Positions 1-6,297 of a stretch of DNA of 64,000 nucleotides are shown here, piece after piece. Source of the stretch: Sphingomonas sp. S2M10 (GTDB taxonomy: Bacteria > Pseudomonadota > Alphaproteobacteria > Sphingomonadales > Sphingomonadaceae); contig NZ_JAAILI010000022.1 of the NCBI RefSeq assembly GCF_012650175.1, positions 1-64,000 on the forward strand. Direction: 5' to 3'. Position 1 is the stretch's first letter. Every line of letters begins with the position of its first letter. Both the position numbers and the translations under genes were made by a program. The notes under the pieces were generated by a model. The model did not search any database. It saw only the letters and a program-made list of their open reading frames with translations, and had not been told where the DNA came from.

Positions 1-21
1 CCCCTCCCCCCCCCGGCCGGG

Positions 22-339
22 TCAGCGGTGGGTCGCGCGGGCCCGGGCGCCGGCGGCGCGCTCGGCCGCCGACTTCGCGTCGTGGCAGGGGTGGCAGAGG
101 CCCTGTTTGTTCGACCGCTCATCGCTGCCGCCCTCGCTGAGCGGCTTGATGTGGTCGACCACCTCACTGGGCGCCGTCTTGCCAGCCGCCAGGCAGGTTC
201 GGCAGAGCGGCTCCTCGGCGAGGACCTGGGCGCGATCGCGCTGGCCAGCTCGGCCGCGCTTGCGCCGATCGGGCGTGCCGCGCACCGGCTGCCACGGCTT
301 GCGCTTGGCGGCGCCGAACCGAGGCGGCTGGAAGGGCAT
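22..339 (-). CDS. Phage-type HNH endonuclease
   Basis: This 105-residue protein has a compact HNH/zinc fold: a CxxC pair (CRTC, about residue 46), the DH of the HNH core (VVDHIKPL, about residue 61) and a second CxxCH (CHPCH, about residue 83), with a very basic N-terminus. Phage proteins of this size and layout are usually encoded just before the small terminase subunit and take part in DNA packaging. The gene is the last of the leftward block, so the packaging genes are expected beyond the left edge. Its ATG shares one base with the stop of the preceding gene (TGATG). I infer a packaging role; a free-standing homing-type nuclease is the alternative. Confidence 0.85.
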   Translation of the reverse strand: MPFQPPRFGAAKRKPWQPVRGTPDRRKRGRAGQRDRAQVLAEEPLCRTCLAAGKTAPSEVVDHIKPLSEGGSDERSNKQGLCHPCHDAKSAAERAAGARARATHR

Positions 340-590
340 CAGGCGGGGCGCTGGCGGCGCAGGTTGCGGGCGATCTCGCGGCGGTGCTCGTGCGGCTCGC
401 CGGTGTGGCGGTTGAGCTGCGCAATGCTGCCCGAGGGCTTCCGAACGGTGAAGATGCTCCGCACCCGCTCCTTCGGCAGAAGGGAGAGCGACAGGCCGGG
501 ATCGCGGAGGATGTCGTACCCGGCCGAAGCGGCCGTGGGTCGCGTCATCAGAGACAGGGCCGACAGGAGGAGGATCTTGAAGCCGCGCAT
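339..590 (-). CDS. Small secreted hypothetical protein, prophage
   Basis: An 83-residue protein of unknown function. The N-terminus looks like a signal peptide: a basic MRGFK start, a hydrophobic run (ILLLSALSLM) and a likely cleavage site after TAASA. The mature part is basic and has no recognisable domain. A strong Shine-Dalgarno sequence (AAGGAG) lies 6 nt before the ATG, and the stop overlaps the start of the HNH gene. In this position it could be a small export or lysis-related protein, but nothing in the sequence proves that. Confidence 0.6.
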   Translation of the reverse strand: MRGFKILLLSALSLMTRPTAASAGYDILRDPGLSLSLLPKERVRSIFTVRKPSGSIAQLNRHTGEPHEHRREIARNLRRQRPA

Positions 591-606
591 GGTGAACTCC
601 TTGGGG

Positions 607-924
607 TCAGCGCTCCTCGACGGTGAGCGCGTTGATCAGGACCGTGGCCACGTCCGTCGACCAGGCGACGCTGGCGGTGGCGATGTCGGCAACAAGGTGG
701 CCTGGCGTGCGGAAGTCGACGCTGGGTAGCTGCTCCAGCCATCTGTCCAGCGCGTCGCCGGCCACGGCGTTGAAGGTGTATTCGAGGCGGAGGCCGTCGA
801 AGGTGGCCGTGTTCCAAGGCTTGGACCGCTCGGCGACCGGGACGAGCTCGCAGCCTGCAGCCCGGGCATTGGTGAGAATCGCGCGCGCCAGGCGGCGCGT
901 CGGGTCAATCCGCCGGCGGGCCAT
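607..924 (-). CDS. Hypothetical phage protein
   Basis: A 105-residue protein that I do not recognise. It starts with a basic stretch (MARRRIDPTRRLARAIL) and continues as a mixed helical/strand sequence with no Cys pairs or membrane segment. The ATG overlaps the stop of the Gam-like gene (TGATG) and the gene lies 16 nt before the next one, so it belongs to the leftward operon. Minor tail or head-tail completion proteins of this size occur near packaging genes, but no motif supports such a call. Confidence 0.65.
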   Translation of the reverse strand: MARRRIDPTRRLARAILTNARAAGCELVPVAERSKPWNTATFDGLRLEYTFNAVAGDALDRWLEQLPSVDFRTPGHLVADIATASVAWSTDVATVLINALTVEER

Positions 925-1454
925 CAGCTGCGCGGTTCGTCCACCGCGCCGGCCTGGGCGATCGGCGTCACGAAGAACGCGTCGGCGCCGGGCTTCCGGC
1001 TGAAGCCGAGCTCGGCCAGGCGCGCGGCGTGCGGGCCGTCGATCGCCTTGAGCGCTGCCGTCTTGTCGACGCTCACCTTGATCGAGATGTACGGCTTCCC
1101 CCAGCGTGCCGCCTGCAGGGCGGCCGCGGCCGCGTCGAAGTCGTCACCCTTGAGCGACAGGGTGTCTTTCCCGAGCTTCGTGCCGATGGTGCAGCCGCCA
1201 AGCGCGATGGACTTCCGCTTCCCGCGGGTCAGCTCGGCGGCATTCTTGCGCCACCACGGCTCCAGCGCGTCGCGCAGCAGATCCATCTCGGCCACGATAG
1301 GCAGGGACTCGGTATCGGCCGCCGTGGTCGCTGCGGCGATCGCCGCCTCGCGGGCGCCGCGGATCAGCAGCAGCTGCCCGTCGAGCTTGGCATACCGCTC
1401 GAGCAGTGCGATCGCCGCTTCGCTCGTCCGCGGCGTCCTGGGCTTGGCGGTCAC
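924..1454 (-). CDS. gam: Mu Gam-like host-nuclease inhibitor
   Basis: A 176-residue protein of the bacteriophage Mu Gam family, whose members are related to Ku and bind double-stranded DNA ends to shield them from exonucleases. The segment from about residue 15 to 170 has the expected features: a long N-terminal coiled region (ALLERYAKLDGQLLLI), a central basic loop (RGKRKSIALGGCTIG) and a C-terminal part ending FVTPIA. I start it at GTG 1454, which overlaps the stop of the upstream 46-residue gene as GTGA; reading further upstream gives non-coding-like sequence. Most Mu-like phages pair Gam with a transposase, which is absent here, so the gene appears to have been recruited into a lambdoid layout. 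Confidence 0.75.
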   Translation of the reverse strand: MTAKPRTPRTSEAAIALLERYAKLDGQLLLIRGAREAAIAAATTAADTESLPIVAEMDLLRDALEPWWRKNAAELTRGKRKSIALGGCTIGTKLGKDTLSLKGDDFDAAAAALQAARWGKPYISIKVSVDKTAALKAIDGPHAARLAELGFSRKPGADAFFVTPIAQAGAVDEPRS

Positions 1455-1591
1455 TGCGCGGGCACCTGGCGGCGCAGCGTGGCGAGCTCGCGGGCCATCA
1501 GCGCCAGCGAGCCGCGGGTCACCGGCACGACGTCGTCGGGTTTGCCGCCCCGGGCCACACGGCCCAGAACGCGGAGGTCGATGCGATCCAT
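1451..1591 (-). CDS. Small hypothetical protein (46 aa), prophage
   Basis: A short reading frame preceded by GGAG 7 nt before its ATG, ending in a GTGA overlap with gam. The product begins MDRIDLRVLG and ends RRQVPAQ, is basic and has no known motif. Translational coupling to gam and the good ribosome-binding site are the reasons for calling it. Confidence 0.5.
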   Translation of the reverse strand: MDRIDLRVLGRVARGGKPDDVVPVTRGSLALMARELATLRRQVPAQ

Positions 1592-1608
1592 GTGGATACT
1601 CCGGGAGG

Positions 1609-1839
1609 TTACCAGGCCCAGCAGCCGCCACGTCGGCCGGGCGCCGTGCGGGCGCTGGGCTGACGGTCGGACGGGAAACGGAAAGGAGCGACGATGGCGC
1701 TTGCGATCTGTTGTGCGCGCTCTTCCAGGGCATCGAAGTGCGCGGGGTCGCGCACGCCGAGCCGCGCTTCCTGGATCAGCTCGTCGAGGGCGAAGCTTTG
1801 CCGCTCGAGCTTGGCTGCCAGGTCCGGATTTTGAGCCAT
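1609..1839 (-). CDS. Small hypothetical protein (76 aa), prophage
   Basis: The start is fixed by a strong Shine-Dalgarno sequence (GGAGGTGGCCC before the ATG at 1839). The product begins MAQNPDLAAKLERQ and is helical over its first 50 residues (LDELIQEARLG, ALEERAQQIASAIV), with a basic, Gly/Arg-rich tail. I do not recognise the family. It sits directly before the 46-residue gene and follows a stem-loop at 1861-1894. Confidence 0.5.
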   Translation of the reverse strand: MAQNPDLAAKLERQSFALDELIQEARLGVRDPAHFDALEERAQQIASAIVAPFRFPSDRQPSARTAPGRRGGCWAW

Positions 1840-1860
1840 GGGCCACCTCCGGAAACGCAA

Positions 1861-1894
1861 GAGCCCGGCGGGTTGAGGGGAAACCGCCGGGCTC
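1861..1894 (-). terminator. Stem-loop, possible terminator inside the leftward phage block
   Basis: An 11-bp perfect inverted repeat (GAGCCCGGCGG / CCGCCGGGCTC) with a 12-nt loop lies about 70 bp after the stop of the 265-residue gene and 22 bp before the next start. On the minus strand it is followed by TTGCGTTT, which is only a weak U-tract. It could be a partial terminator that lowers expression of the genes beyond it, or an RNA-processing hairpin. Confidence 0.45.
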
Positions 1895-1965
1895 AGGACG
1901 CAATTGTCGCGGGGTCGTTTTTGGCCGTTACGTGGCCAGTTCGGCAGTCTCTTTTTCGTCAACCC

Positions 1966-2763
1966 CTACAGAATTGCCGCTTGGGCGGCGGCCAGGGTCG
2001 CGGGATCAACCTCGCGCCGAGCAGCCGCCAGACAGGCCGGCCAATGGTCCAGCGCGTCGATCAGCAGTCGGGTCAGCCTACGATGGTGCATCCGATGCCG
2101 GGCGGCAGCCACCGTCAAGGCGACGTCCGCGGCAATGACGTCGAGTACAGGCGCCGCCCGGGGACCGAGCCACGCCCGCCAAGTGCCATAGGCGACCTCG
2201 CGCTGCACCCGAGCCAGCGATTCGAAGAACACGTCGTCGAATACCCGCTTTGCGTCGACCCGGCTCTGCAGGCTGGCGGCACGTACCGTCACGTCGGCCG
2301 AGATGAGCTCGATGATGGCGGAGATCTCCTGCGCGAACGCCAGCTGATCGTCGTTCAGGGCACCGCTCTGGTACAGCCGCGCGATTGCGCCGATGCGCCC
2401 ACGCCGCACCGCCTCGTGCGTGGCCGGCGTACCTTCGCGCTTATGGTCCCAGCGATCAAGCACCTGGGCGCGCTCTACCCGAAGGCTGCGCTCAACCGCG
2501 GCGAGTTCGGGATGGCGCTCCTGCCAGTTGCGCCGGCTGGCGTCCCGGCGCGCTTTGCGGTGCTGCTCCAGCTGCCGGCCGGCGCGGGTCTTGGGGCGTT
2601 TGGGGTCCGACTTCGTCGACCAGCCGACGCTCCCGGCGGCAGGGCCGACCACCCCGCCCTGCTCGTCTAGGCGCAGATCACGCGCCCGCTGGTTCACCCG
2701 CGCGATCAACTCGCGCACCTTCGGCGCCGTCGCGCCGCTTCCTGTCTCTACCATATCCACCAC
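1966..2763 (-). CDS. Hypothetical phage protein (about 265 aa)
   Basis: A soluble protein of about 265 residues with no family I can name. It has a basic, low-complexity middle region (roughly residues 50-85, rich in Lys/Arg/Gln) followed by a long predicted helical C-terminal half with many Ala and Val. The start is uncertain: GTG 2763, GTG 2760 and ATG 2754 are all in frame, and no clear Shine-Dalgarno sequence separates them. The 5' end overlaps the 3' end of the winged-helix gene by up to 86 bp. The size and location in front of gam and HNH suit a DNA-processing or small packaging factor, but this is only context. Confidence 0.65.
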   Translation of the reverse strand: MVDMVETGSGATAPKVRELIARVNQRARDLRLDEQGGVVGPAAGSVGWSTKSDPKRPKTRAGRQLEQHRKARRDASRRNWQERHPELAAVERSLRVERAQVLDRWDHKREGTPATHEAVRRGRIGAIARLYQSGALNDDQLAFAQEISAIIELISADVTVRAASLQSRVDAKRVFDDVFFESLARVQREVAYGTWRAWLGPRAAPVLDVIAADVALTVAAARHRMHHRRLTRLLIDALDHWPACLAAARREVDPATLAAAQAAIL

Positions 2764-3157
2764 TGCCCCGCTCGATGTCCCGCTTATGATCGAGCGCCGG
2801 GCCCGCGGGCAGTGGCGTAGTTGTCAACGTGCCTGGCGGCACCAATTCCATATTGCCGATCCGCACCGTCCAACCGGCTTCGCACAGTTGGAGAAGCGCG
2901 TCGCTTTCGCTCACCTGGGCGGCGGCATTCGCGAGCATGATGCCGCGCGTCTTGCCCCGCGCGCGCTGGACCATCTGGTCACGTTCCAGCGCACGGACCA
3001 GCGAATGGGCGCGCTGCCGCGTGATGCCGAGGCCGCCCGCAATCTCGCCAAGCGTCGGGCTGCTGCCGTGGCGCAGGTAATAGCGCTTGATCAGGTCGAG
3101 GGCCTGCAGCTTGCGGCTCGACATCGCCGGTGTCAGCCGGATCGGCGTTCCATCCAT
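2678..3157 (-). CDS. Winged-helix DNA-binding protein, LexA N-terminal-domain type
   Basis: About 160 residues. Residues 14-75 resemble the winged-helix domain of LexA and MarR-like regulators: an opening helix (LDLIKRYYLRHG), then SPTLGEIAGGLGITRQRAH as the helix-turn-helix, then a wing (RARGKTRGIML). There is no LexA protease domain with its Ser-Lys dyad, so it should not autocleave. The start at 3157 follows GGGAGG nine nt upstream; reading further upstream gives implausible sequence. It is the first gene of the leftward block and faces brnT across a 42-bp palindrome, so it may regulate one or both directions. Its last 25 or so residues are read through the next gene and look low-complexity, so the C-terminus may not be conserved. 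Confidence 0.7.
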   Translation of the reverse strand: MDGTPIRLTPAMSSRKLQALDLIKRYYLRHGSSPTLGEIAGGLGITRQRAHSLVRALERDQMVQRARGKTRGIMLANAAAQVSESDALLQLCEAGWTVRIGNMELVPPGTLTTTPLPAGPALDHKRDIERGSGGYGRDRKRRDGAEGARVDRAGEPAGA

Positions 3158-3210
3158 GTCGGCGTGCCTCCCGAGGCAGAACATAGTGTGAATCGTGGAT
3201 GAAACCAAGC

Positions 3211-3252
3211 GTAGTAACGATTTGCCTTGCGAGGCAAGCAAATTGTTACTAC
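3211..3252. promoter_or_regulatory. 42-bp imperfect palindrome, likely operator
   Basis: The divergent gap between the winged-helix gene and brnT holds nested inverted repeats. The outer arms are GTAGTAAC and GTTACTAC, 8 bp and perfect. Inside them are ATTTGC / GCAAAT-type arms and the core TTGCCTTGCGAGGCAA. BrnA proteins are known to repress their own brnTA promoter through palindromes, so this is a good BrnA operator. The winged-helix protein is the other candidate ligand. Confidence 0.6.
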
Positions 3253-3261
3253 AAGGTCCGC

Positions 3262-3507
3262 ATGATCATCGTTTGGGACGAACCGAAGCGCGAAGCGAAC
3301 CTCGTAAAGCACGGTATCGACTTTGTTGACGTGACCGAGGATTTTTTCGTGTCGGCGATCGTTCGCCCCGCCAAGGAAGGTCGCCTCGCGGCGATCGGCC
3401 AGCTCAACGGCCTCGTTACGGTGATTTTCGTCACGCTTGGCACGGAAGGGCTGTCGATCATCTCCGCCCGCCCGGCCAGCAAGAAGGAAAGGGAGCTGTT
3501 CCCATGA
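3262..3507 (+). CDS. brnT: BrnT-family ribonuclease toxin
   Basis: An 81-residue protein matching the BrnT toxin family: the opening MIIVWDEPKREANLVKHGI is the family signature (a W-D-x-x-K-x-x-x-N-x-x-K-H-x-I/V pattern), followed by a central strand region and the ending ISARPASKKERELF. BrnT folds like RelE and cleaves RNA, and it is neutralised by BrnA. The start at 3262 follows AAGG and matches the family N-terminus; an in-frame ATG at 3199 lies inside the operator and was rejected. The stop overlaps the brnA start as ATGA. Confidence 0.9.
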   Translation: MIIVWDEPKREANLVKHGIDFVDVTEDFFVSAIVRPAKEGRLAAIGQLNGLVTVIFVTLGTEGLSIISARPASKKERELFP

Positions 3508-3785
3508 CCACTCCAAAATTCACGCAGGCGGATATGGACGCCGTGTCTGATAATCCCGAGTGGACGGAGGCTGATTTCGCCGCCGCGCGGCCGTTCACGG
3601 AGGCCTTTCCGGAATTGGCGGCGAAGATGCAGCGCCAGCGTGGGCCGCAGAAGCGGCCCACCAAGGTCAGCACCACCATTCGGCTGTCGCCCGACGTCAT
3701 TGCCTATTTCAAGGCGGGAGGCGACGGCTGGCAATCGCGCATCGATGAAGCGCTGAAGCAATGGGTGACCGAACATCGTGCCTGA
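3504..3785 (+). CDS. brnA: BrnA-family antitoxin
   Basis: A 93-residue antitoxin. The N-terminal part (residues 1-50) is the acidic, aromatic toxin-binding region (NPEWTEADFAAARPF). The C-terminal part is a ribbon-helix-helix DNA-binding domain (KVSTTIRLSPDVIAYFKAGG...WQSRIDEALKQWV). It is translationally coupled to brnT and expected to repress the operon through the palindrome at 3211-3252. It overlaps the next gene by 8 bp. Confidence 0.9.
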   Translation: MTTPKFTQADMDAVSDNPEWTEADFAAARPFTEAFPELAAKMQRQRGPQKRPTKVSTTIRLSPDVIAYFKAGGDGWQSRIDEALKQWVTEHRA

Positions 3786-4062
3786 GGCCACCCCGTTCGA
3801 TCCCGCCGATCATCTCGCCGATGTAGAGAGCCAGGCCGAACTGCTCGATCAGGCGCTCGCAACTGGCGACGCCAAGGTGATCGTCAACGCGCTGGCGATC
3901 GTCGCCCGTGCGCGCGGCATCAGCGCGGTGTCACGCGATAGCGGCATCGGCCGCTCGTCGATCTACAAGGCGTTGGCGCCGGATGGAAATCCGACCTTGG
4001 AGACGTTCGTGCAGCTCGTGGGATCTCTGGGAATCGAATTGCATGCGCGGGCGGCAGCCTGA
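3778..4062 (+). CDS. HI1420-type addiction-module antidote protein (HigA-like)
   Basis: A 94-residue helix-turn-helix protein with a GTG start that overlaps the end of brnA by 8 bp. Its sequence follows the probable addiction module antidote (HI1420) family: LLDQALATGDAKVIVNALA, then ARGISAVSRDSGIGRSSIYKAL, then NPTLETFVQLVGSLGIEL. In that family it normally pairs with a RelE-like HI1419 toxin encoded just upstream. Here the upstream genes are brnT and brnA instead, and no HI1419-like gene is nearby. The operon therefore seems to carry two antidotes and one toxin. Confidence 0.8.
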   Translation: MPEATPFDPADHLADVESQAELLDQALATGDAKVIVNALAIVARARGISAVSRDSGIGRSSIYKALAPDGNPTLETFVQLVGSLGIELHARAAA

Positions 4063-4117
4063 TCCGTATGAGGGGGGAGCGCTGAAGAGACCTAAGGTGC
4101 GGAAGCCCGAGTAGATA

Positions 4118-4447
4118 TCAAAGTCGAAAGCGGCCTTCATTCGGTCGGACGGCGCTTCGAACCTCTCCACGGATCTCAGCGATCCGCTTTCCCGCCTTCT
4201 CGACATACGGGATGGCAAGCAGGAAAGCGCCGTTCGCTAAATCATGAGCATACGCGTCCGAGATCTTCGTCACGTCGCCAGGCTCCGCTTCGTCTGCATC
4301 CTCGAACCACAGCTCGAGCGCTGCAACCGCACTCTTGACGAGATCCTCGACGGTGCCCGCAGCGGAGAAGCAGCCCGGCAGATCGGGAAAGGACAAGCCA
4401 TACGCGCTGCCCTCATCCTTGTGTACGAGGCCGAAATAGATTTTCAT
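4118..4447 (-). CDS. Orphan HicB-like protein
   Basis: A 109-residue protein whose first 70 residues match the HicB partial RNase-H-like fold: MKIYFGLVHKDEGSAYGLSFPDLPGCFSAAGT pattern, then a helix (EDLVKSAVAALELWF). The usual C-terminal DNA-binding segment (ribbon-helix-helix or helix-turn-helix) is not recognisable; instead there is a basic tail ending NEGRFRL. No hicA gene lies on either side. It starts 3 nt after the stop of the membrane-protein gene, with GGAG inside that gene's end, so it is probably co-transcribed with cI in the lysogen. It could antagonise a HicA or a phage protein encoded elsewhere. Confidence 0.75.
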   Translation of the reverse strand: MKIYFGLVHKDEGSAYGLSFPDLPGCFSAAGTVEDLVKSAVAALELWFEDADEAEPGDVTKISDAYAHDLANGAFLLAIPYVEKAGKRIAEIRGEVRSAVRPNEGRFRL

Positions 4448-4450
4448 GCT

Positions 4451-4966
4451 TCAACTCCCCGCGACGCTCCCGTTTACATCAGAGGAGGATCCGATGGGAG
4501 CGTCGTGCACCGCATCGACAGATTTAGCATGCGGCGACCGCTCAATGACCACGGGTATACCGGGCAGCCAGGAGATCGCTTTGATGATCTGTCCCGTGAG
4601 CCAGAGAACGGGCCCCACCCCCATGAATGCCATCGCCAAGTTGCTCATGACAATCCGGGTCAGGTTGGGCATTTGAGGCGGTGAAACGCCATCGATTTTG
4701 TCGATCGGATCCAGGTCACCACTGATGGTGACAGGCAGAGTCTCCGCATAAAGGTAGAAACCCAACGCCGTCAGGCCCACCACGAGGCCAACGACGATGA
4801 ACGGTACACCTGTTGGCCGCAAACGTTCAGGTCTCTGCTTGCTCCAAAGCGAAACCTCGCCTTCACCGGTGTCTTCTGTTCCGTGGTAAAAGCGGCCACA
4901 GTTGGCACACTGCAACGCCTCATCAAGACGGTTAGAAAAGCCCGTCGCACCGCACACACACTTCAT
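4451..4966 (-). CDS. Zinc-ribbon membrane protein downstream of cI, unknown function
   Basis: A 171-residue protein. It opens with a zinc-ribbon-like Cys pattern (CVCG near residue 3, CANC near residue 20). A linker leads to a first transmembrane segment (FIVVGLVVGLTALGFYLYA, about residues 55-75) and a second hydrophobic segment (MAFMGVGPVLWLTGQIIKAI, about 112-132). The tail is Ser/Val/Asp-rich. The family is not recognised. GGGGG precedes the ATG by 5 nt. The position directly after cI suggests expression in the lysogen, the usual place for superinfection-exclusion or other host-altering genes. Confidence 0.65.
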   Translation of the reverse strand: MKCVCGATGFSNRLDEALQCANCGRFYHGTEDTGEGEVSLWSKQRPERLRPTGVPFIVVGLVVGLTALGFYLYAETLPVTISGDLDPIDKIDGVSPPQMPNLTRIVMSNLAMAFMGVGPVLWLTGQIIKAISWLPGIPVVIERSPHAKSVDAVHDAPIGSSSDVNGSVAGS

Positions 4967-4984
4967 TCGATTCCCCCAAGGCGG

Positions 4985-5338
4985 CTAATTACGTTTCCCG
5001 GTTGGCGACTGTCCTCCCACCAACAAGCCGTTGATGATTGTAGCCACTGCAAGCCGATGCTCTGCCGACAGGCGCCGAAACGCTGCGACCAACTGTTGCT
5101 CCGTCGTATCATAGCCTGGTGGTGGTGGCCCTTGCTCGGGATCCTCAGTCTCGCCGGTGAGATAGGCAGGCGTCGTCTTCAGCTCTCGGGCTATGAGATG
5201 AAGGTTTCGCGTCCCGGACTTGTTCCGATGGATAAGGGCGTAGATCGAGGGCTGCGACACACCCACCCTGCGCGCCAGCTCGGCTTGGCTTAGGCCGAGC
5301 GCGTTCATTCGATCGCGGACTCTCTCACCAAGCGTCAT
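4985..5338 (-). CDS. CI-type repressor (XRE helix-turn-helix)
   Basis: A 117-residue XRE-family regulator. The helix-turn-helix covers residues 4-58 (LGERVRDRMNALGLSQAELARRVGVSQ-type pattern, then IYALIHRNKSGTR and HLIARELKTTPAYL). The C-terminal half (residues 75-117) contains a helix (EQQLVAAFRRLSAEHRLAVATIINGLL) likely used for dimerisation. There is no S24 peptidase domain, so induction cannot be by RecA-stimulated autocleavage. It faces the Cro/YdaS-like gene over an 89-bp operator region and heads a minus-strand transcript that includes the zinc-ribbon membrane protein and HicB-like genes. Confidence 0.8.
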   Translation of the reverse strand: MTLGERVRDRMNALGLSQAELARRVGVSQPSIYALIHRNKSGTRNLHLIARELKTTPAYLTGETEDPEQGPPPPGYDTTEQQLVAAFRRLSAEHRLAVATIINGLLVGGQSPTGKRN

Positions 5339-5427
5339 GGCCTAAACCTATAGCCCTGTTTATAGGACGCCATGAAAATGGATTTATTGATATTGACTCT
5401 TTTATAAACACGTCTATTGTTACGTTT
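5339..5427. promoter_or_regulatory. Lysis-lysogeny switch region: divergent promoters and operators
   Basis: Between cI and the cro-like gene lies an AT-rich control region. A near-palindrome CCTATAGCCCTGTTTATAGG (5347-5366) overlaps the probable cI promoter. A second copy of its TATAAAC half-site lies at 5402-5408. For the rightward gene there is a good promoter: TTGACT (5393-5398), a 16-bp spacer, and TATTGT (5415-5420). The spacer contains the second TATAAAC half-site, so a repressor bound there would block RNA polymerase. The -10 ends only 7 nt before the ATG at 5428, which points to a leaderless transcript. Confidence 0.6.
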
Positions 5428-5673
5428 ATGGACGTAGCCACCACCCCCAGCGAGGCATTGCAGCAGGCGATCAATATCGCCGGATCGCAATCCGCGTTCG
5501 CGCGCCTTGTGGGCGTGACGCAGCCCTCCGTGTGGACCTGGATCAGGCGCTCCAAACCTTTGCCGGCCGAGCACGTCTTGAAGGTCGAAGCGGCTACGGG
5601 CGTTTCTCGCCACGATTTGCGACCGGACCTTTACCCCCGCGAACCGGGCCAGCTCGAAGGACTGCGCGCGTGA
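5428..5673 (+). CDS. Cro/YdaS-like regulator
   Basis: An 81-residue helix-turn-helix protein of the YdaS/Cro type. The pattern ALQQAINIAGSQSAFARLVG, VTQPSVWTWIRR, LPAEHVLKVEAATGVSRHDLRP and a final DLYP is typical of this family, which occupies the cro position in many lambdoid prophages. It is the first rightward gene of the switch. No Shine-Dalgarno sequence is visible and the promoter places transcription start at or next to the A of the ATG. It ends in a GTGA overlap with the next gene. Confidence 0.85.
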   Translation: MDVATTPSEALQQAINIAGSQSAFARLVGVTQPSVWTWIRRSKPLPAEHVLKVEAATGVSRHDLRPDLYPREPGQLEGLRA

Positions 5674-6035
5674 AGGGCCCGCCGTCATTTCAGATCGGCC
5701 TGGTGCGGTTTCGCGGCGTACATCCAGTCGGAGCGCGCTTCATTATCCAGCGCAACAGATACCGACATCATCGGGAGAACTGTTTCCGCCGCAGCCGCGG
5801 CGATGGCTGCAGCAGGCCGGCGCGAGATCTGGTGGAGTCGGCGATTATCGCTGCGATTGAGGAACGCGAGATGCGGCGGTACCTCGAGAAAGCGCGCGCT
5901 GAAGGTCGCACGGTAACGGACGAGAATTGGCACAGGTCGCGCGCCGCGGCCGTGCGGCTGCGTCATGAGCGCGCTGAACGCCGTCGCCGCTACATCAGGA
6001 GCTTGTTCCTCCATCTCAGCGGCGACAGCGAATGA
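5670..6035 (+). CDS. Hypothetical phage early protein
   Basis: A 121-residue basic protein starting at GTG 5670, which overlaps the cro-like stop as GTGA. The C-terminal 70 residues look clearly coding and helical (ESAIIAAIEEREMRRYLEKA, then RAAAVRLRHERAERRRRYI). The first 50 residues are less convincing, and the other frames in that stretch are about equally plausible, so either the start or the frame could be wrong. Function unknown; a short DNA- or RNA-binding early protein would fit the charge. Confidence 0.5.
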   Translation: MKGPPSFQIGLVRFRGVHPVGARFIIQRNRYRHHRENCFRRSRGDGCSRPARDLVESAIIAAIEEREMRRYLEKARAEGRTVTDENWHRSRAAAVRLRHERAERRRRYIRSLFLHLSGDSE

Positions 6036-6039
6036 ACGA

Positions 6040-6297
6040 TCAGTTGATCCCTTCGCCAAAAACAAATCGGTGCGGAAGCGGTTGGCTTTCAATCGTCTGG
6101 GCCAGCTCGTGGGCGTTGTCGCCGGCGGCACCGAGCGCGACGGCGGCAAGCTTGAGGTGCTCAGCAAAGCCTGCTCGCAAGCGCGTTGCACTTTCCAGCG
6201 GCGTAGCCTCGGTCGACTCGAACAGGGCGGTGCCGAGCTCGGCGACGGCCTGCGTGAGATGGACCAGCGCAGTGCGCAGGTCTTCGGATTCGTCCAT
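6040..6297 (-). CDS. Small hypothetical protein (85 aa)
   Basis: Begins MDESEDLRTALVHLTQ and is helical and acidic to neutral throughout, ending FVFGEGIN. AAGG lies about 11 nt before the ATG. It converges on the 5670-6035 gene, with 4 bp between their stops, and is the only leftward gene in the early region. I do not recognise it. Homologous-looking short helical proteins are frequent in sphingomonad prophages, but that is recollection, not a search. Confidence 0.55.
   Translation of the reverse strand: MDESEDLRTALVHLTQAVAELGTALFESTEATPLESATRLRAGFAEHLKLAAVALGAAGDNAHELAQTIESQPLPHRFVFGEGIN

Noticed and set aside
3199-3261. Longer brnT starting at ATG 3199
   Set aside because: The extension would lie within the palindrome and lacks the BrnT N-terminal pattern, which begins at ATG 3262.
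4118-4966. Complete HicAB toxin-antitoxin pair
   Set aside because: Only a HicB-like protein is present. The neighbour is a zinc-ribbon membrane protein, not a HicA-type small double-stranded-RNA-binding toxin.
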